From assembly GCA_014376535.1 (NCBI GenBank), contig JACMRH010000021.1, forward strand, positions 1 to 40,399: a stretch of DNA of 40,399 bases. The letters run 5' to 3'. The stretch is from Cytophagales bacterium (GTDB lineage Bacteria > Bacteroidota > Bacteroidia > Cytophagales > UBA9547). Each line of letters begins with the position of its first letter. Position 1 is the first letter of the stretch. The notes under the pieces were generated by a model that saw nothing but the letters and a program-made list of their open reading frames with translations, did no database searches and was not told the DNA's origin. Made by a program: the position numbers and the translations under genes. Positions 16,922 through 24,995 of this stretch are shown here, piece by piece.

Positions 16922-18135
16922 AGCCAAAAGGTTTTAAAGAATTAGCCCAGGAGTTTGCATTATATCCACAGGAATCACTTCAAAAAGTGAAGGAAGGCCA
17001 AAGTTCGTTAACTATCGGATTGCCTAAAGAGATTGAATCTCTTGAAAACCGAATAGCTTTAACACCTGGTGCGGTTGCCATATTGGTAAACAATGGTCAT
17101 TCAATATTAGTTGAAGCCAATGCTGGGAAACCTTCCAAATATGCTGACAAAGAATATAGCGAAGCAGGTGCAAAAATTTGTTATTCAAGCAAAGAAGTAT
17201 TGCAATCTGATATTATTCTCAAAGTAGAACCACCTACTCTAAATGAAATAACAGACATGAAAATGGGGGCTACTCTTATTTCAGCCTTACAGATTGCCAA
17301 GCAAAACAATGAATATATGGAAGCATTGGCCGAAAAGAAAATTACTGCTATTGCATATGAGTTCATAGAAGACAAGGTTGGTGGTAGACCAGTTATAAGA
17401 GCGATGAGTGAGATAGCAGGAAGTACGGTTATGCTTATTGCTTCAGAATACCTGAACAGTGTTAATAATGGAAAAGGAATAATATTGGGTGGAATAACCG
17501 GTGTCCCCCCATCAAAAGTAGTGATAATTGGAGCTGGTACTGTTGCGGAATACGCAGCAAGAGCTGCATTTGGATTAGGAGCAGAAGTAAAAATATTTGA
17601 CAACCATATATATAAATTAAGACGACTTAAAAGGACTTTAAGTTCTTTTATTTATACCTCTACTATTGATACTGAAACACTTTCTGAAGCTTTAAAAGAA
17701 GCAGATGTGGTCATTGGAGCTTTAGGAACAGAAGAAAACATTAGTCCTTGTGTGGTTACAGAACAAATGGTAATGAAAATGCCACAGAATTCGATTATTA
17801 TAGATGTAAGCATCGATCAGGGCGGTTGCTTTGAAACATCCCAAATAACTAATCATAAGAACCCAATATATAAAAAGCATGATGTTCTGCATTATTGCGT
17901 TCCAAATATACCATCTCGTGTAGCAAGGACGGCAACAACTGCCTTAAGCAATATCTTCACGCCTATTTTGTTACAGATTGGAAAATACGGTGGTGTAGAA
18001 GACCTGATGTTTACCAAAGAATGGTTTGAAAAAGGTGTTTATGCCTATAAAGGTTGCGTAACTAAACAGGCGCTTGCAAGAAGATTTAACATGAAATTTA
18101 CTGATCTGGGTTTGATCAAACCTTCGAGACAATAA
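16918..18135 (+). CDS. ald: Alanine dehydrogenase (AlaDH/PNT family)
   Basis: A 405-residue NAD enzyme interconverting L-alanine with pyruvate and ammonia. After a ~30-residue N-terminal extension not found in shorter family members, the core starts LTIGLPKEIESLENRIALTP with substrate-binding R45, then K102 in LKVEPP, the nucleotide motif IIGAGTVAEYAARAA (203-217), D228 in KIFDNH, and the active-site region DVSIDQGGCFETS with D300. The position of the catalytic His in the canonical 'YLHLA' motif appears as Gln125 (ISALQIAKQ). The gene is coupled to tsaE by an ATGA overlap. The family is certain; the exact substrate could differ given the His replacement. Confidence 0.85.
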   Translation: MKPKGFKELAQEFALYPQESLQKVKEGQSSLTIGLPKEIESLENRIALTPGAVAILVNNGHSILVEANAGKPSKYADKEYSEAGAKICYSSKEVLQSDIILKVEPPTLNEITDMKMGATLISALQIAKQNNEYMEALAEKKITAIAYEFIEDKVGGRPVIRAMSEIAGSTVMLIASEYLNSVNNGKGIILGGITGVPPSKVVIIGAGTVAEYAARAAFGLGAEVKIFDNHIYKLRRLKRTLSSFIYTSTIDTETLSEALKEADVVIGALGTEENISPCVVTEQMVMKMPQNSIIIDVSIDQGGCFETSQITNHKNPIYKKHDVLHYCVPNIPSRVARTATTALSNIFTPILLQIGKYGGVEDLMFTKEWFEKGVYAYKGCVTKQALARRFNMKFTDLGLIKPSRQ

Positions 18136-18140
18136 ATTAT

Positions 18141-18329
18141 CTATTTAGGAGGCTGATCCAAAGGGTATAATCTTCTTAGAGGATTAATTAAAAACTTTTT
18201 TTGTTGTGTAAAACTTTCAGGATGTACTTGCTCAAAGTATACTGAAAGTTCATTATACAATGCAGGATCAATTGTACTAAATTTTTCCAGAGATATCTTT
18301 TTTTTAATACAGAATTCAGCGAATGTCAT
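18141..18329 (-). CDS. Small conserved-looking protein, unknown function (62 aa)
   Basis: A short minus-strand reading frame whose product (MTFAEFCIKKKIS start; SFTQQKKFLINPLRRLYPL near the end) has balanced composition, regular amphipathic helices and a basic C-terminus. It resembles small uncharacterised Bacteroidetes proteins ending in a 'KK(Y/F)..N.LRR.YPL' pattern, from memory only. It has no signal peptide or membrane helix. It lies 5 bp from the convergent ald stop. Upstream are 42 bp and then the terminator of the porin gene, so it would need its own promoter, and none is clear. Nucleotide binding by the basic tail is possible but speculative. Confidence 0.6.
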   Translation of the reverse strand: MTFAEFCIKKKISLEKFSTIDPALYNELSVYFEQVHPESFTQQKKFLINPLRRLYPLDQPPK

Positions 18330-18365
18330 TTACAATATTAAATAATCCATTTCAAAATTTACTTC

Positions 18366-18397
18366 AAAAACAAAAAGTCCCGACATTATCGGGACTG
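18366..18397 (-). terminator. Rho-independent terminator of the porin gene
   Basis: On the minus strand an 8-bp perfect stem AGTCCCGA/TCGGGACT with a 5-nt loop is followed by TTTTTGTTTTTG. It lies about 50 nt past the porin stop. On the plus strand the tail is only GTTTG, so the hairpin is directional. Confidence 0.88.
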
Positions 18398-18445
18398 TTT
18401 GAAACAATTAACACTTTAACTTATCACCGGGTATCAGTAATAATT

Positions 18446-19969
18446 TTAATATTTATAGATAAAAGCTAGACCTATAGTCGATTGACCAGAAGTTTGAGCT
18501 ACACCTTTCGGTACTGCATTTCCATTTCCATCCTTTCCACGGGCTTCGTATAAACCACCACCTGTAGTGTATTTTTTTCCGTCAGTATCTTTGGCGTTTG
18601 GATCTAACCCAGCTGCTGCATAACCAAGAACTCCTTCATCAAACCTAAACTCAGGTTTGATGATCAAGTGACCATCAGCTAAAGTAATAGGCATAGTAAT
18701 AGTAAGGGCATTATTTACGCCTCCTAAATAACGAAGTCCATTTCTGTCATCGAAGTGCTCATAACGTAATCCAATTCCAAACATATCGTTGAGTTTGTAG
18801 TTAGCATACAAGGCGATCCCCCCCCAGGTTTGAAATCTTGAAGAGTCCCCAAAAATTGAGCTACCCCAGGCTTTATTTCCATAGGAAATATTATTTTTCC
18901 CATTTCCATCAGGATCCACACCCATTACTGAAGTAGAATCTGTATTAGCACCAATAGTTCCTGAAGCACTTCCACCATTTTTATTAAATTCCTCAGTTTT
19001 AGTATCAATTTGCCAAGCATACCATCCCAAAGCAGCGTTTATTCCAAAATAAAGCTTATCTGTTATTTGGTAACCCGCAGTAAGGTCTAACATTTGACGG
19101 ATATAACCTCTTCCTCCTCCATTTGGATAAGCAGCATTTGAAACTTTTGTGCCTGGTAAATTATTGTAAACTTTGAATCCATCGTCATGATAACCTCCTA
19201 TGTAGTTAACATAAATATTCATTCCTTCTACCGGACTTACGAATAGTTGTCCAATGACAGATTTTTGAGTTTTCCAATCAGTCATTGCATCCCAGTTATT
19301 TACAACACCACCCATCAAACCAAATTTAGGACTAAACATGTATTGTGTTTTTGCTCCAACATGGTAAAAGGGACCGTTATTGAATAAATTGGAAAGGGAA
19401 TAGTGGTAATTGACCGGTGCATCAATAACTTCATACCCAATATGGGTACCAAACTGACCAATTGTGAAATTCCATTTATCAGTAAATTTGTATGTAAAAT
19501 ATGCTTGTTTGATAGCAGCACCTGTTCCGTACAAAGCTTGCTGATTTCCATTAGACGGAGCAAATCCAGTAACATATCCACCTGCGGCAGTCCCGTTAAA
19601 CCTTTGATTTCCAAAGTTTCCTAATTCAGCATTTGGCCCAAATGTAAGGTCAATTACCATATCAGATTTAGCATTTGAATAAGCAAACTTTGTCTGAACA
19701 AGACCTAATGCGAATTGATCAGTCAAACGGTCAAAAGCTCTTGCATATCCAGTTCCATTTGCAGTTCCATAGTTTGCACCGTAACCCATAGAATTTCCAG
19801 ACTGTGGGTGATTGAAATTGGTAATGTAATAGGAATCCAGATATCCGCTGATGGTCAATTTTCCTGCATCAGCAGCTGGAGCAGCTGCGGCAGTGGAGTC
19901 TTGGGCGTAAACACTAGAAAATGGGGATGCCATTGCTGCTAGTGCAAATAGGTAAAGTGTTTTTCTCAT
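18446..19969 (-). CDS. Outer-membrane beta-barrel porin (BBP2/OmpL-like)
   Basis: A 507-residue protein with a signal peptide (residues 1-22, ending SVYAQ), an Ala/Pro-rich spacer, then LTISGYLDSYYITNFNHP, the usual first strand of the Bacteroidetes porin-2 family. Alternating aromatic strands and Gly/Asn-rich loops follow, and the chain ends in IGLAFIYKY with the terminal aromatic signal for outer-membrane insertion. It probably passes small hydrophilic solutes. Codon use is less AT-rich than most neighbours, suggesting high expression. The gene has its own promoter about 200 nt upstream, a repeat-bearing leader and a strong terminator, so it is monocistronic. A run of eight G on the coding strand (18818-18825, residues ~382-384) is a possible slippage site; the frame is intact here. 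Confidence 0.87.
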   Translation of the reverse strand: MRKTLYLFALAAMASPFSSVYAQDSTAAAAPAADAGKLTISGYLDSYYITNFNHPQSGNSMGYGANYGTANGTGYARAFDRLTDQFALGLVQTKFAYSNAKSDMVIDLTFGPNAELGNFGNQRFNGTAAGGYVTGFAPSNGNQQALYGTGAAIKQAYFTYKFTDKWNFTIGQFGTHIGYEVIDAPVNYHYSLSNLFNNGPFYHVGAKTQYMFSPKFGLMGGVVNNWDAMTDWKTQKSVIGQLFVSPVEGMNIYVNYIGGYHDDGFKVYNNLPGTKVSNAAYPNGGGRGYIRQMLDLTAGYQITDKLYFGINAALGWYAWQIDTKTEEFNKNGGSASGTIGANTDSTSVMGVDPDGNGKNNISYGNKAWGSSIFGDSSRFQTWGGIALYANYKLNDMFGIGLRYEHFDDRNGLRYLGGVNNALTITMPITLADGHLIIKPEFRFDEGVLGYAAAGLDPNAKDTDGKKYTTGGGLYEARGKDGNGNAVPKGVAQTSGQSTIGLAFIYKY

Positions 19970-19974
19970 GGTTA

Positions 19975-20113
19975 TTTAGGCTTAGGTTGAATTTAAATTA
20001 AGGTTTAGGTAGACTTTAAGTTTTGCTTATTGTAACTAATAATTTCCGGCTGATGTCATAGGCTGAATAAAGTTGTGATTTAAGTTCTTATTAAGGTTTA
20101 GATAAAATTTAAG
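19975..20113. repeat. Three related TTAGG(T/A)-type repeats in the porin leader
   Basis: Three copies of a ~15-bp element: TTAGGTTGAATTTAA (19982-19996), TTAGGTAGACTTTAA (20005-20019) and TTAGATAAAATTTAA (20098-20112). Copies 1 and 2 are 23 bp apart. The 17-mer ATTAAGGTTTAGGTAGA at 19997-20013 recurs exactly, inverted, at 28268-28284 in the porX trailer. All lie inside the predicted transcribed leader. Confidence 0.75.
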
Positions 20114-20168
20114 AAAGACAATTATCAAGATTAACAGCAATCTTTTGTTATCACTTTTTTAATACATT

Positions 20169-20199
20169 CAAAAGTAAAACAAATTTTTATAATTACAAA
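20169..20199 (-). promoter_or_regulatory. Promoter of the porin gene (-33 TTTG / -7 TACTTTTG)
   Basis: On the minus strand TTTG (20199-20196), 19 nt of spacer and TACTTTTG (20176-20169) fit the Bacteroidetes consensus TTTG-N19-TAnnTTTG exactly. Initiation just downstream would give a ~190-nt untranslated leader before the ATG at 19969, unusually long for this window. Confidence 0.7.
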
Positions 20200-20443
20200 T
20201 AGAGGTTCGAAAATATAAGACTATTTTTGAAAAAACATTAAATAACTCCAAGTCTACCTCTTAAAAACATCTATTTTTAAATAAAATCATACATTTTAAG
20301 TTTTATAGGCTAAAATTGAATACTTATCTAATTTAGAAATGCCACTATTTTAAATTCAAATCTGTAGTATTTTTATAACAAAAGTAATATCCACCTCATA
20401 TTTGAATTGTTTATCTTAATTTTATTGATTGTTAATCCTATCT

Positions 20444-21601
20444 ATGCAGTTTCCACGTTTAAAGATCAAAAAAGGTAAAGAAAAATCGCTATACAGGTTT
20501 CATCCCTGGATATTTAGTGGCGCTGTGGATTCAATAGAGGAATTAAACAATGATTGTATCGCTGAAGTAACTGATTTTCAAGGAAGTATTATCGGTTATG
20601 GATTTGTAGAATTAAAAAGTCAGATTATTTGCAGGGTATTTGAGTTTTGTAAAGACCCTTTTGAAATTGATGGAGAATATTGGAGAAATAAGCTTTTGGC
20701 CTCGCATAAGTTTAAACTCTCATTACTTAACCTCGAGGAAACGAATTGTTTCAGGTTGGTACATGCAGAAGGTGACTATTTCCCAGGACTCATTGTAGAT
20801 ATATATGATAAGGTTGCCGTAATTCAATTCCGGACAAATGGAGTTTGGAAACTTCAGGGCATAATTGTTCAAATATTAAATTCACTGGGTTATAAATATG
20901 TATTCAGCAAAAGCCCAGCCTATTCCGATTGGCAACAAGGATGGTTAGGGGAACCCGGGCCAGACCATGTTGTAGTAAAAGAAAACAATATTCTATTCTC
21001 AATAGATATTTTGAAAGGCCAAAAAACAGGTTTCTTCCTTGACCAAAGGGAAAACAGGAAACTTCTTGCAGAGTATTCAAAAGGAAAAAAAGTTCTTAAT
21101 TGTTTTTCGTATACAGGAGGATTTTCTATGTATGCTATCAAAGGTGAGGCAGTTAGTGTTGATTCTGTTGATATTTCAAAAGATGCGACTGAAAATGCCA
21201 GAAAAAATGCAGAATTAAATGATTACAGTAAAAATCATAACCCAATTGCTGCAGATTGCTTTGAGTATTTACGAAAAGCTGATAAAGATTATGATGTTAT
21301 TATTTTAGATCCTCCTGCTTTTTGTAAAGATATCAGGAGCGTTCCTCAGGCCTCCAGGGGATACAAAGACATAAATCTATCAGCTATGAAAATAATAAAA
21401 TCTGGGAGTTTATTATTCACTTTTTCATGCTCTCAGCATATCAGTAAAGATTTATTTCAAAAAATAGTTTTTGGTGCTGCCAATGATTCCGGTCGTAAAG
21501 TAAGAATTATACACCAATTAGGTCAAGGCCCCGACCATCCAATCAACATTTACCATCCAGAGGGTGATTATTTGAAGGGGTTGGTTTTGGAAGTTAGTTG
21601 A
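20444..21601 (+). CDS. Class I SAM-dependent rRNA methyltransferase, RlmI/YccW-type
   Basis: A 385-residue enzyme predicted to make m5C in 23S rRNA. An N-terminal PUA domain (KKGKEKSLYRFHPWIFSGAV, residues ~9-28) precedes the central RlmI-type domain (EGDYFPGLIVDIYD). The catalytic SAM-binding fold has LNCFSYTGGFSMYA (motif I, about 220-235), VDSVDIS and DPPAFCK (motif IV), and LFTFSCSQHIS carries the Cys of motif VI. The first in-frame codon is TTG at 20429. The ATG at 20444 is preferred because MQFPRLKIKKG matches the family start. It is convergent with the YcxB/nadC operon, and a 7-bp-periodic repeat begins at its stop codon. RlmI is favoured over RlmK or RlmO by length and PUA position. 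Confidence 0.88.
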   Translation: MQFPRLKIKKGKEKSLYRFHPWIFSGAVDSIEELNNDCIAEVTDFQGSIIGYGFVELKSQIICRVFEFCKDPFEIDGEYWRNKLLASHKFKLSLLNLEETNCFRLVHAEGDYFPGLIVDIYDKVAVIQFRTNGVWKLQGIIVQILNSLGYKYVFSKSPAYSDWQQGWLGEPGPDHVVVKENNILFSIDILKGQKTGFFLDQRENRKLLAEYSKGKKVLNCFSYTGGFSMYAIKGEAVSVDSVDISKDATENARKNAELNDYSKNHNPIAADCFEYLRKADKDYDVIILDPPAFCKDIRSVPQASRGYKDINLSAMKIIKSGSLLFTFSCSQHISKDLFQKIVFGAANDSGRKVRIIHQLGQGPDHPINIYHPEGDYLKGLVLEVS

Positions 21602-21797
21602 CAGTTATTGGTGTACGGTTGACAGTAAACAGTTGAAGAGTAAACCGTTAGCTGGAAAAGTTGAACTGTGATATAGGGAAATTAGTGGTCAAATGACAAA
21701 TTACAGCAGCGATCTCAAATATTGTGAAATCCCACTGTCAACTGTCAACTGTTCACTGTCAACCAATCACAGTCAACCGTATACTGAAAACCTATCT
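21598..21797. repeat. Opposed arrays of imperfect heptanucleotide repeats filling a convergent spacer
   Basis: The left arm (21598-21646) reads as consecutive heptads TTGACAG, TTATTGG, TGTACGG, TTGACAG, TAAACAG, TTGAAGA, GTAAACC. The right arm (21735-21797) reads CTGTCAA, CTGTCAA, CTGTTCA, CTGTCAA, CCAATCA, CAGTCAA, CCGTATA, CTGAAAA, CCTATCT. The arms are inverted relative to each other and share CAACTGTT(T/C)ACTGTCAACC. The left arm starts in the rlmI-type stop codon; the right arm ends in the stop of the convergent YcxB gene. About 88 bp of unique DNA lies between. Confidence 0.85.
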
Positions 21798-22278
21798 AGG
21801 CTACAGAAATCAAATTTTTACGCTTCAAAAGAGCTTCAAAGAATTTAATATCGCTTTCAGAATTAAACATACTGAAAGGAAAATGTAAGAACTGAGCTTT
21901 GTTAACTATCAGCAAAAAGGCGTTTGCTTGCTTTTCAGCTTTTTGAATTGTGTCCCAATTCATTTGCATTCCTTGTTTTGTGTTTAGTTTTATTACAATA
22001 AAACGTGAATCTATTTCATAAGCAAGTTTTTCAAACATTACCTTGTTTTGTTCCATTTGGGTAACTCCAACAAATTGAATAGCCCAAAATGCTACAAATA
22101 ATAAAGCTGCAATTATTCCAAACCCTATATACCAGCCACCATATGGTACAAAAAAGCCCAGGATTATAAATGCCAAAGGACCAAAGCCATACCACCAGGT
22201 TTTTTTCAGAACCATCAATAAGGCCATTTTTATATATTCATTCTTCTTTAACTGGTACTTTTTTGTCTTAATTGTCAT
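21796..22278 (-). CDS. YcxB-like membrane protein
   Basis: A 160-residue protein with a cytosolic N-terminus, two adjacent transmembrane helices (about residues 30-48 and 50-72) and a C-terminal soluble beta-rich domain with QMNWDTIQKAEKQANAFLLI and FLHFPFSMF. This order matches the YcxB-like family (two helices plus a PH-like cytosolic domain), of unknown biochemical role. It is the second gene of an operon with nadC (17-bp gap), which gives no direct functional hint. The family assignment rests on the helix-pair layout and the W..I / F.L pattern. Confidence 0.75.
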   Translation of the reverse strand: MTIKTKKYQLKKNEYIKMALLMVLKKTWWYGFGPLAFIILGFFVPYGGWYIGFGIIAALLFVAFWAIQFVGVTQMEQNKVMFEKLAYEIDSRFIVIKLNTKQGMQMNWDTIQKAEKQANAFLLIVNKAQFLHFPFSMFNSESDIKFFEALLKRKNLISVA

Positions 22279-22295
22279 TACAGAATCCTATTTAT

Positions 22296-23153
22296 TTATT
22301 TAATCGCTTTTAAACTTAAGTCTAAACTTCTTATTGAATGTGTAAGTTTACCAATGGAGATGTAATCTACACCTGTTTCTGCCAATTGAACTATTGTTTC
22401 TTCAGATACTCCACCAGAAATTTCAGTTTCAAACTGACCATTAATTATTTCCAGTCCTTTACAAATTTCCTGAACGGCCATATTATCAAACATTATTCTT
22501 TTAACTCCGCCAAATTCAACTACTTGAGATAATTCCTGAATGTTTCTGACTTCAATTTCAATGTCAAGCTTTAAACCAGTTCTCTCCAGATAATTTTTCG
22601 TATTTGTTAAGGCATTAAATATTCCTCCAGCAACATCTACATGATTGTCTTTTAGAAGAATCATATCAAATAATCCAAACCTATGATTAACACCACCTCC
22701 TATTTGAACAGCCCATTTTTCAAAAATTCTGAAGTTGGGTGTAGTTTTCCTGGTATCGAGTAATCGTACATTTGTATGTGCCACTTTCTGAACTAAGAAA
22801 TTGGTATAAGTTGCTATACCACTCATTCTTTGCATAATATTGAGCAGCAATCTTTCTGCAGCAAGAATTGATCTTGAGTTCCCCTCTACTGTAAAGGCAA
22901 TGTCCCCATATTTAACATTGGAGCCATCTGATATTAGTTCATTAAAAATTAAGTTACTATCAACTGCTTCGCATACCCATTTGGCTGATTCAACACCAGC
23001 AAGAATCCCTTCATCTTTCACTATTAGTTTGGAGGAATTAATTTTGTCGGCAGGAATACTTGCCAATGAGGTATGATCTCCATCACCAATATCCTCTAAT
23101 AAAGCCAATTTGATCAGGCTTAATACGCTTTCTTTGTTCAAATAATTATACAC
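22296..23153 (-). CDS. nadC: Nicotinate-nucleotide pyrophosphorylase (carboxylating)
   Basis: Quinolinate phosphoribosyltransferase of de novo NAD synthesis. It converts quinolinate and PRPP to nicotinate mononucleotide and CO2. The product shows ALLEDIGDGDHTSLASIP, AERLLLNIMQRMSGIATYT, the PRPP/quinolinate site LDTRKTTPNFR, KWAVQIGGGVNHRFGLFDMILLKDNH, and the C-terminal EISGGVSEETI and ISIGKLTHS. The start is uncertain: an ATG at 23210 would add 19 unsupported residues and lie upstream of a TAnnTTTG box at 23167-23160. A GTG at 23153 gives 285 residues starting (M)YNYLNKESV and is preferred; TTG at 23141 is the alternative. nadA and nadB are not in the window. Confidence 0.93.
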   Translation of the reverse strand: MYNYLNKESVLSLIKLALLEDIGDGDHTSLASIPADKINSSKLIVKDEGILAGVESAKWVCEAVDSNLIFNELISDGSNVKYGDIAFTVEGNSRSILAAERLLLNIMQRMSGIATYTNFLVQKVAHTNVRLLDTRKTTPNFRIFEKWAVQIGGGVNHRFGLFDMILLKDNHVDVAGGIFNALTNTKNYLERTGLKLDIEIEVRNIQELSQVVEFGGVKRIMFDNMAVQEICKGLEIINGQFETEISGGVSEETIVQLAETGVDYISIGKLTHSIRSLDLSLKAIK

Positions 23154-23159
23154 GGACAG

Positions 23160-23167
23160 CAAAGGTA
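23160..23167 (-). promoter_or_regulatory. Candidate -7 promoter element of nadC (TACCTTTG)
   Basis: The minus strand reads TACCTTTG, an exact TAnnTTTG match, ending 6 nt before the GTG at 23153 and 18 nt before the TTG at 23141. It argues against the upstream ATG at 23210. No consensus -33 box is seen. Confidence 0.45.
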
Positions 23168-23215
23168 TAAAAACTCCAAAAGTTTTTCCGAATATTGACA
23201 GATTCCACAAAAATA

Positions 23216-24427
23216 ATGGCTGTTAATATTTTATATATAAGTTATGATGGGCTTACAGATGCCTTGGGTCAATCGCAAATCCTGGCATATCAGAAGCAAA
23301 TTAGTTCTGAATTATTCAAGGTAACTATTATTTCTTTTGAAAAATTATCAGTTTATAAAAAGGATAAGGATTCAGTTTTTAACCAATGTAATCTGGCTGG
23401 AATTGTGTGGATTCCACTCATTTATACCAAAAAGCCTCCTATTTTATCAACCATTAAAGATTTATATAACGGATGGATAACAATAAAAAATATTTTAACA
23501 ACTAATTCGTTCGATATTATCCATTGCAGAGGATATATACCAGCGTTATTAGGTCAAAGAGCAAGTATAAAATTTAAAGTCCCTTTTATATTCGACATGA
23601 GAGGATGGTGGCCAGATGAGAAATTAGAAAGTGGCTCATGGTCGTCTTTATTATTCAGACCAGTTTATCACTATTTTAAAAAGAAAGAGGATTCATTTTT
23701 TAAGGATTCTATAGTAACAGTATCATTAACTGATTCTGGCAAAAAAGAAATTAACAAACTTGGATATAAAAATGTTAAGCAAATACCTACATGCACAGAT
23801 TTGACTCTATTCAGAAGAAATGATGATAAAACTATATTAGATAATAAAATGAGTATTGGATTTCCATCAGATTCCAAAGTTTTAATATACAGCGGTGCTT
23901 TAGGAGGGAACTATCCAATTGAGGAAATATTTTTATTTCTTAATGCCTTTTTGAGGAAGTCAATTAATCATTATTGCCTTATATTATCAAAGGAAACTCT
24001 ACCAGAAAATTTACAACTTCCTGAGAAGACGGTTATAAAGTCAGTAAACTACACTGAAGTAAATAAGTATCTGTCTATTGGAGATTATGGGCTTATATAT
24101 TATAAAAAAGCATTTTCAAATATTGGCAGGTGTCCTACAAAACTCGGGGAATATTGGGCATGTGGATTGCAAGTATTATGTCCTTCAAAAATAGGAGATC
24201 TTGATAATTTGTTTACAAAATATCCTAACGCAGGATTTAGTATTCGAAATTGGAACGAAGCGGAAATAAATGACGTATTAGAAATAGCAATAAATTCTAA
24301 TAAAAATTCAGACGAATTAAAACATGCTGCTTTTGACTATTTTGATTTAAAGAAAGGAGTAGAATTTTATAAAAATCTTTACATGGGAATTTCAAAGGTC
24401 AATAAAAAAAAATCACAAGAATATTAA
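23216..24427 (+). CDS. Glycosyltransferase family 4 (GT-B)
   Basis: A 403-residue GT-B enzyme. The N-terminus MAVNILYISYDGLTDALGQS resembles a common Bacteroidetes GT4 opening with the glycine-rich donor/acceptor loop. A mid-chain LIYSGALGGNYPIEEI starts the second Rossmann domain, and the C-terminal part has SNIGRCPTKLGEYWACGLQV, where the E of the usual E-x7-E motif region lies. It probably adds a sugar to a surface glycan. The earliest in-frame codon is TTG at 23195; the ATG at 23216 fits the family start. It is divergent from nadC (62-bp spacer) and lies 1 bp before aroK, suggesting a shared transcript, although the pathways differ. Confidence 0.87.
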   Translation: MAVNILYISYDGLTDALGQSQILAYQKQISSELFKVTIISFEKLSVYKKDKDSVFNQCNLAGIVWIPLIYTKKPPILSTIKDLYNGWITIKNILTTNSFDIIHCRGYIPALLGQRASIKFKVPFIFDMRGWWPDEKLESGSWSSLLFRPVYHYFKKKEDSFFKDSIVTVSLTDSGKKEINKLGYKNVKQIPTCTDLTLFRRNDDKTILDNKMSIGFPSDSKVLIYSGALGGNYPIEEIFLFLNAFLRKSINHYCLILSKETLPENLQLPEKTVIKSVNYTEVNKYLSIGDYGLIYYKKAFSNIGRCPTKLGEYWACGLQVLCPSKIGDLDNLFTKYPNAGFSIRNWNEAEINDVLEIAINSNKNSDELKHAAFDYFDLKKGVEFYKNLYMGISKVNKKKSQEY

Positions 24428-24428
24428 G

Positions 24429-24995
24429 ATGAATATTTTTTTACTAGGATTAACCGGTGCGGGTAAAAGCACAATAGGAAAATTATTAGCTAATAAATTA
24501 TCCTATCCATTTGTTGATCTGGATGATGTAATCAAATTTGAAACGCGTAAAAGCATTGAAGATATATTTGAAACTGAAGGTGAAGCAAAATTCAGAAAAA
24601 TTGAAAGTGATTATTTGCGGAAGGTTGCCACATCAGATAGACGTGTAATTGCTACTGGTGGCGGTACACCTTGCTACCACGATGGGATGGCTTTCATCAA
24701 AAAATCTGGATTGAGTCTATTTCTATACACTCCTATTGAATTGGTAACTGACAGACTTTTTGGTTCAGGTACTTCCCAAAGACCAATGCTAAAGGGCAAA
24801 ACAAAAGATGGATTGCAGGAATTCCTCCAAAACAAGTTTAATGAACGTTTACCTGTTTACGCCCAGGCTGATTTTTCTATAGATACAAATCTAGGTGAAA
24901 CTCCCGAGAAGGTTGCCGCTATGTTATTTGTTTTGGTAAAGTTGATAGAGCAGGAGAAAAACATGCACCCACAACACAAAGCAAATCAGCAGTAA
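24429..24995 (+). CDS. aroK: Shikimate kinase
   Basis: A 188-residue kinase that phosphorylates shikimate at the 3-OH in the chorismate pathway. It has Walker A GLTGAGKS at residues 7-14, the shikimate/Mg site FVDLDD (28-33), FRKIE, ATGGGTP (the glycine-rich shikimate loop) and the lid SQRPML with its catalytic Arg. The last ~20 residues are a polar His/Gln-rich tail beyond the usual end. The gene follows the GT4 gene after one base, and its stop abuts the stop of the convergent FadL-type gene with no spacer. Confidence 0.95.
   Translation: MNIFLLGLTGAGKSTIGKLLANKLSYPFVDLDDVIKFETRKSIEDIFETEGEAKFRKIESDYLRKVATSDRRVIATGGGTPCYHDGMAFIKKSGLSLFLYTPIELVTDRLFGSGTSQRPMLKGKTKDGLQEFLQNKFNERLPVYAQADFSIDTNLGETPEKVAAMLFVLVKLIEQEKNMHPQHKANQQ

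Larger units (their letters stand above)
19970..20443. other. Intergenic region between divergent porin and rlmI-type genes
   Basis: 474 bp with no plausible gene. It contains the porin 5' leader with three related repeats, a small inverted repeat AAGATT-N6-AATCTT (20127-20144), the porin promoter (20169-20199) and an AT-rich stretch to 20443. A near-match to the -7 motif, CATATTTG at about 20396-20403, may serve the methyltransferase gene. A second minus-strand TACTTTTG occurs near 20370-20390. Confidence 0.6.

Noticed and set aside
21598-21797. Possible CRISPR array
   Set aside because: The repeats are 7 bp, contiguous and without spacers of constant length, and no cas genes are nearby.
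22296-23210. nadC starting at the ATG at 23210
   Set aside because: The extra 19 residues lack family support and the candidate -7 box lies downstream of that ATG. A GTG at 23153 fits better, although the choice remains open.
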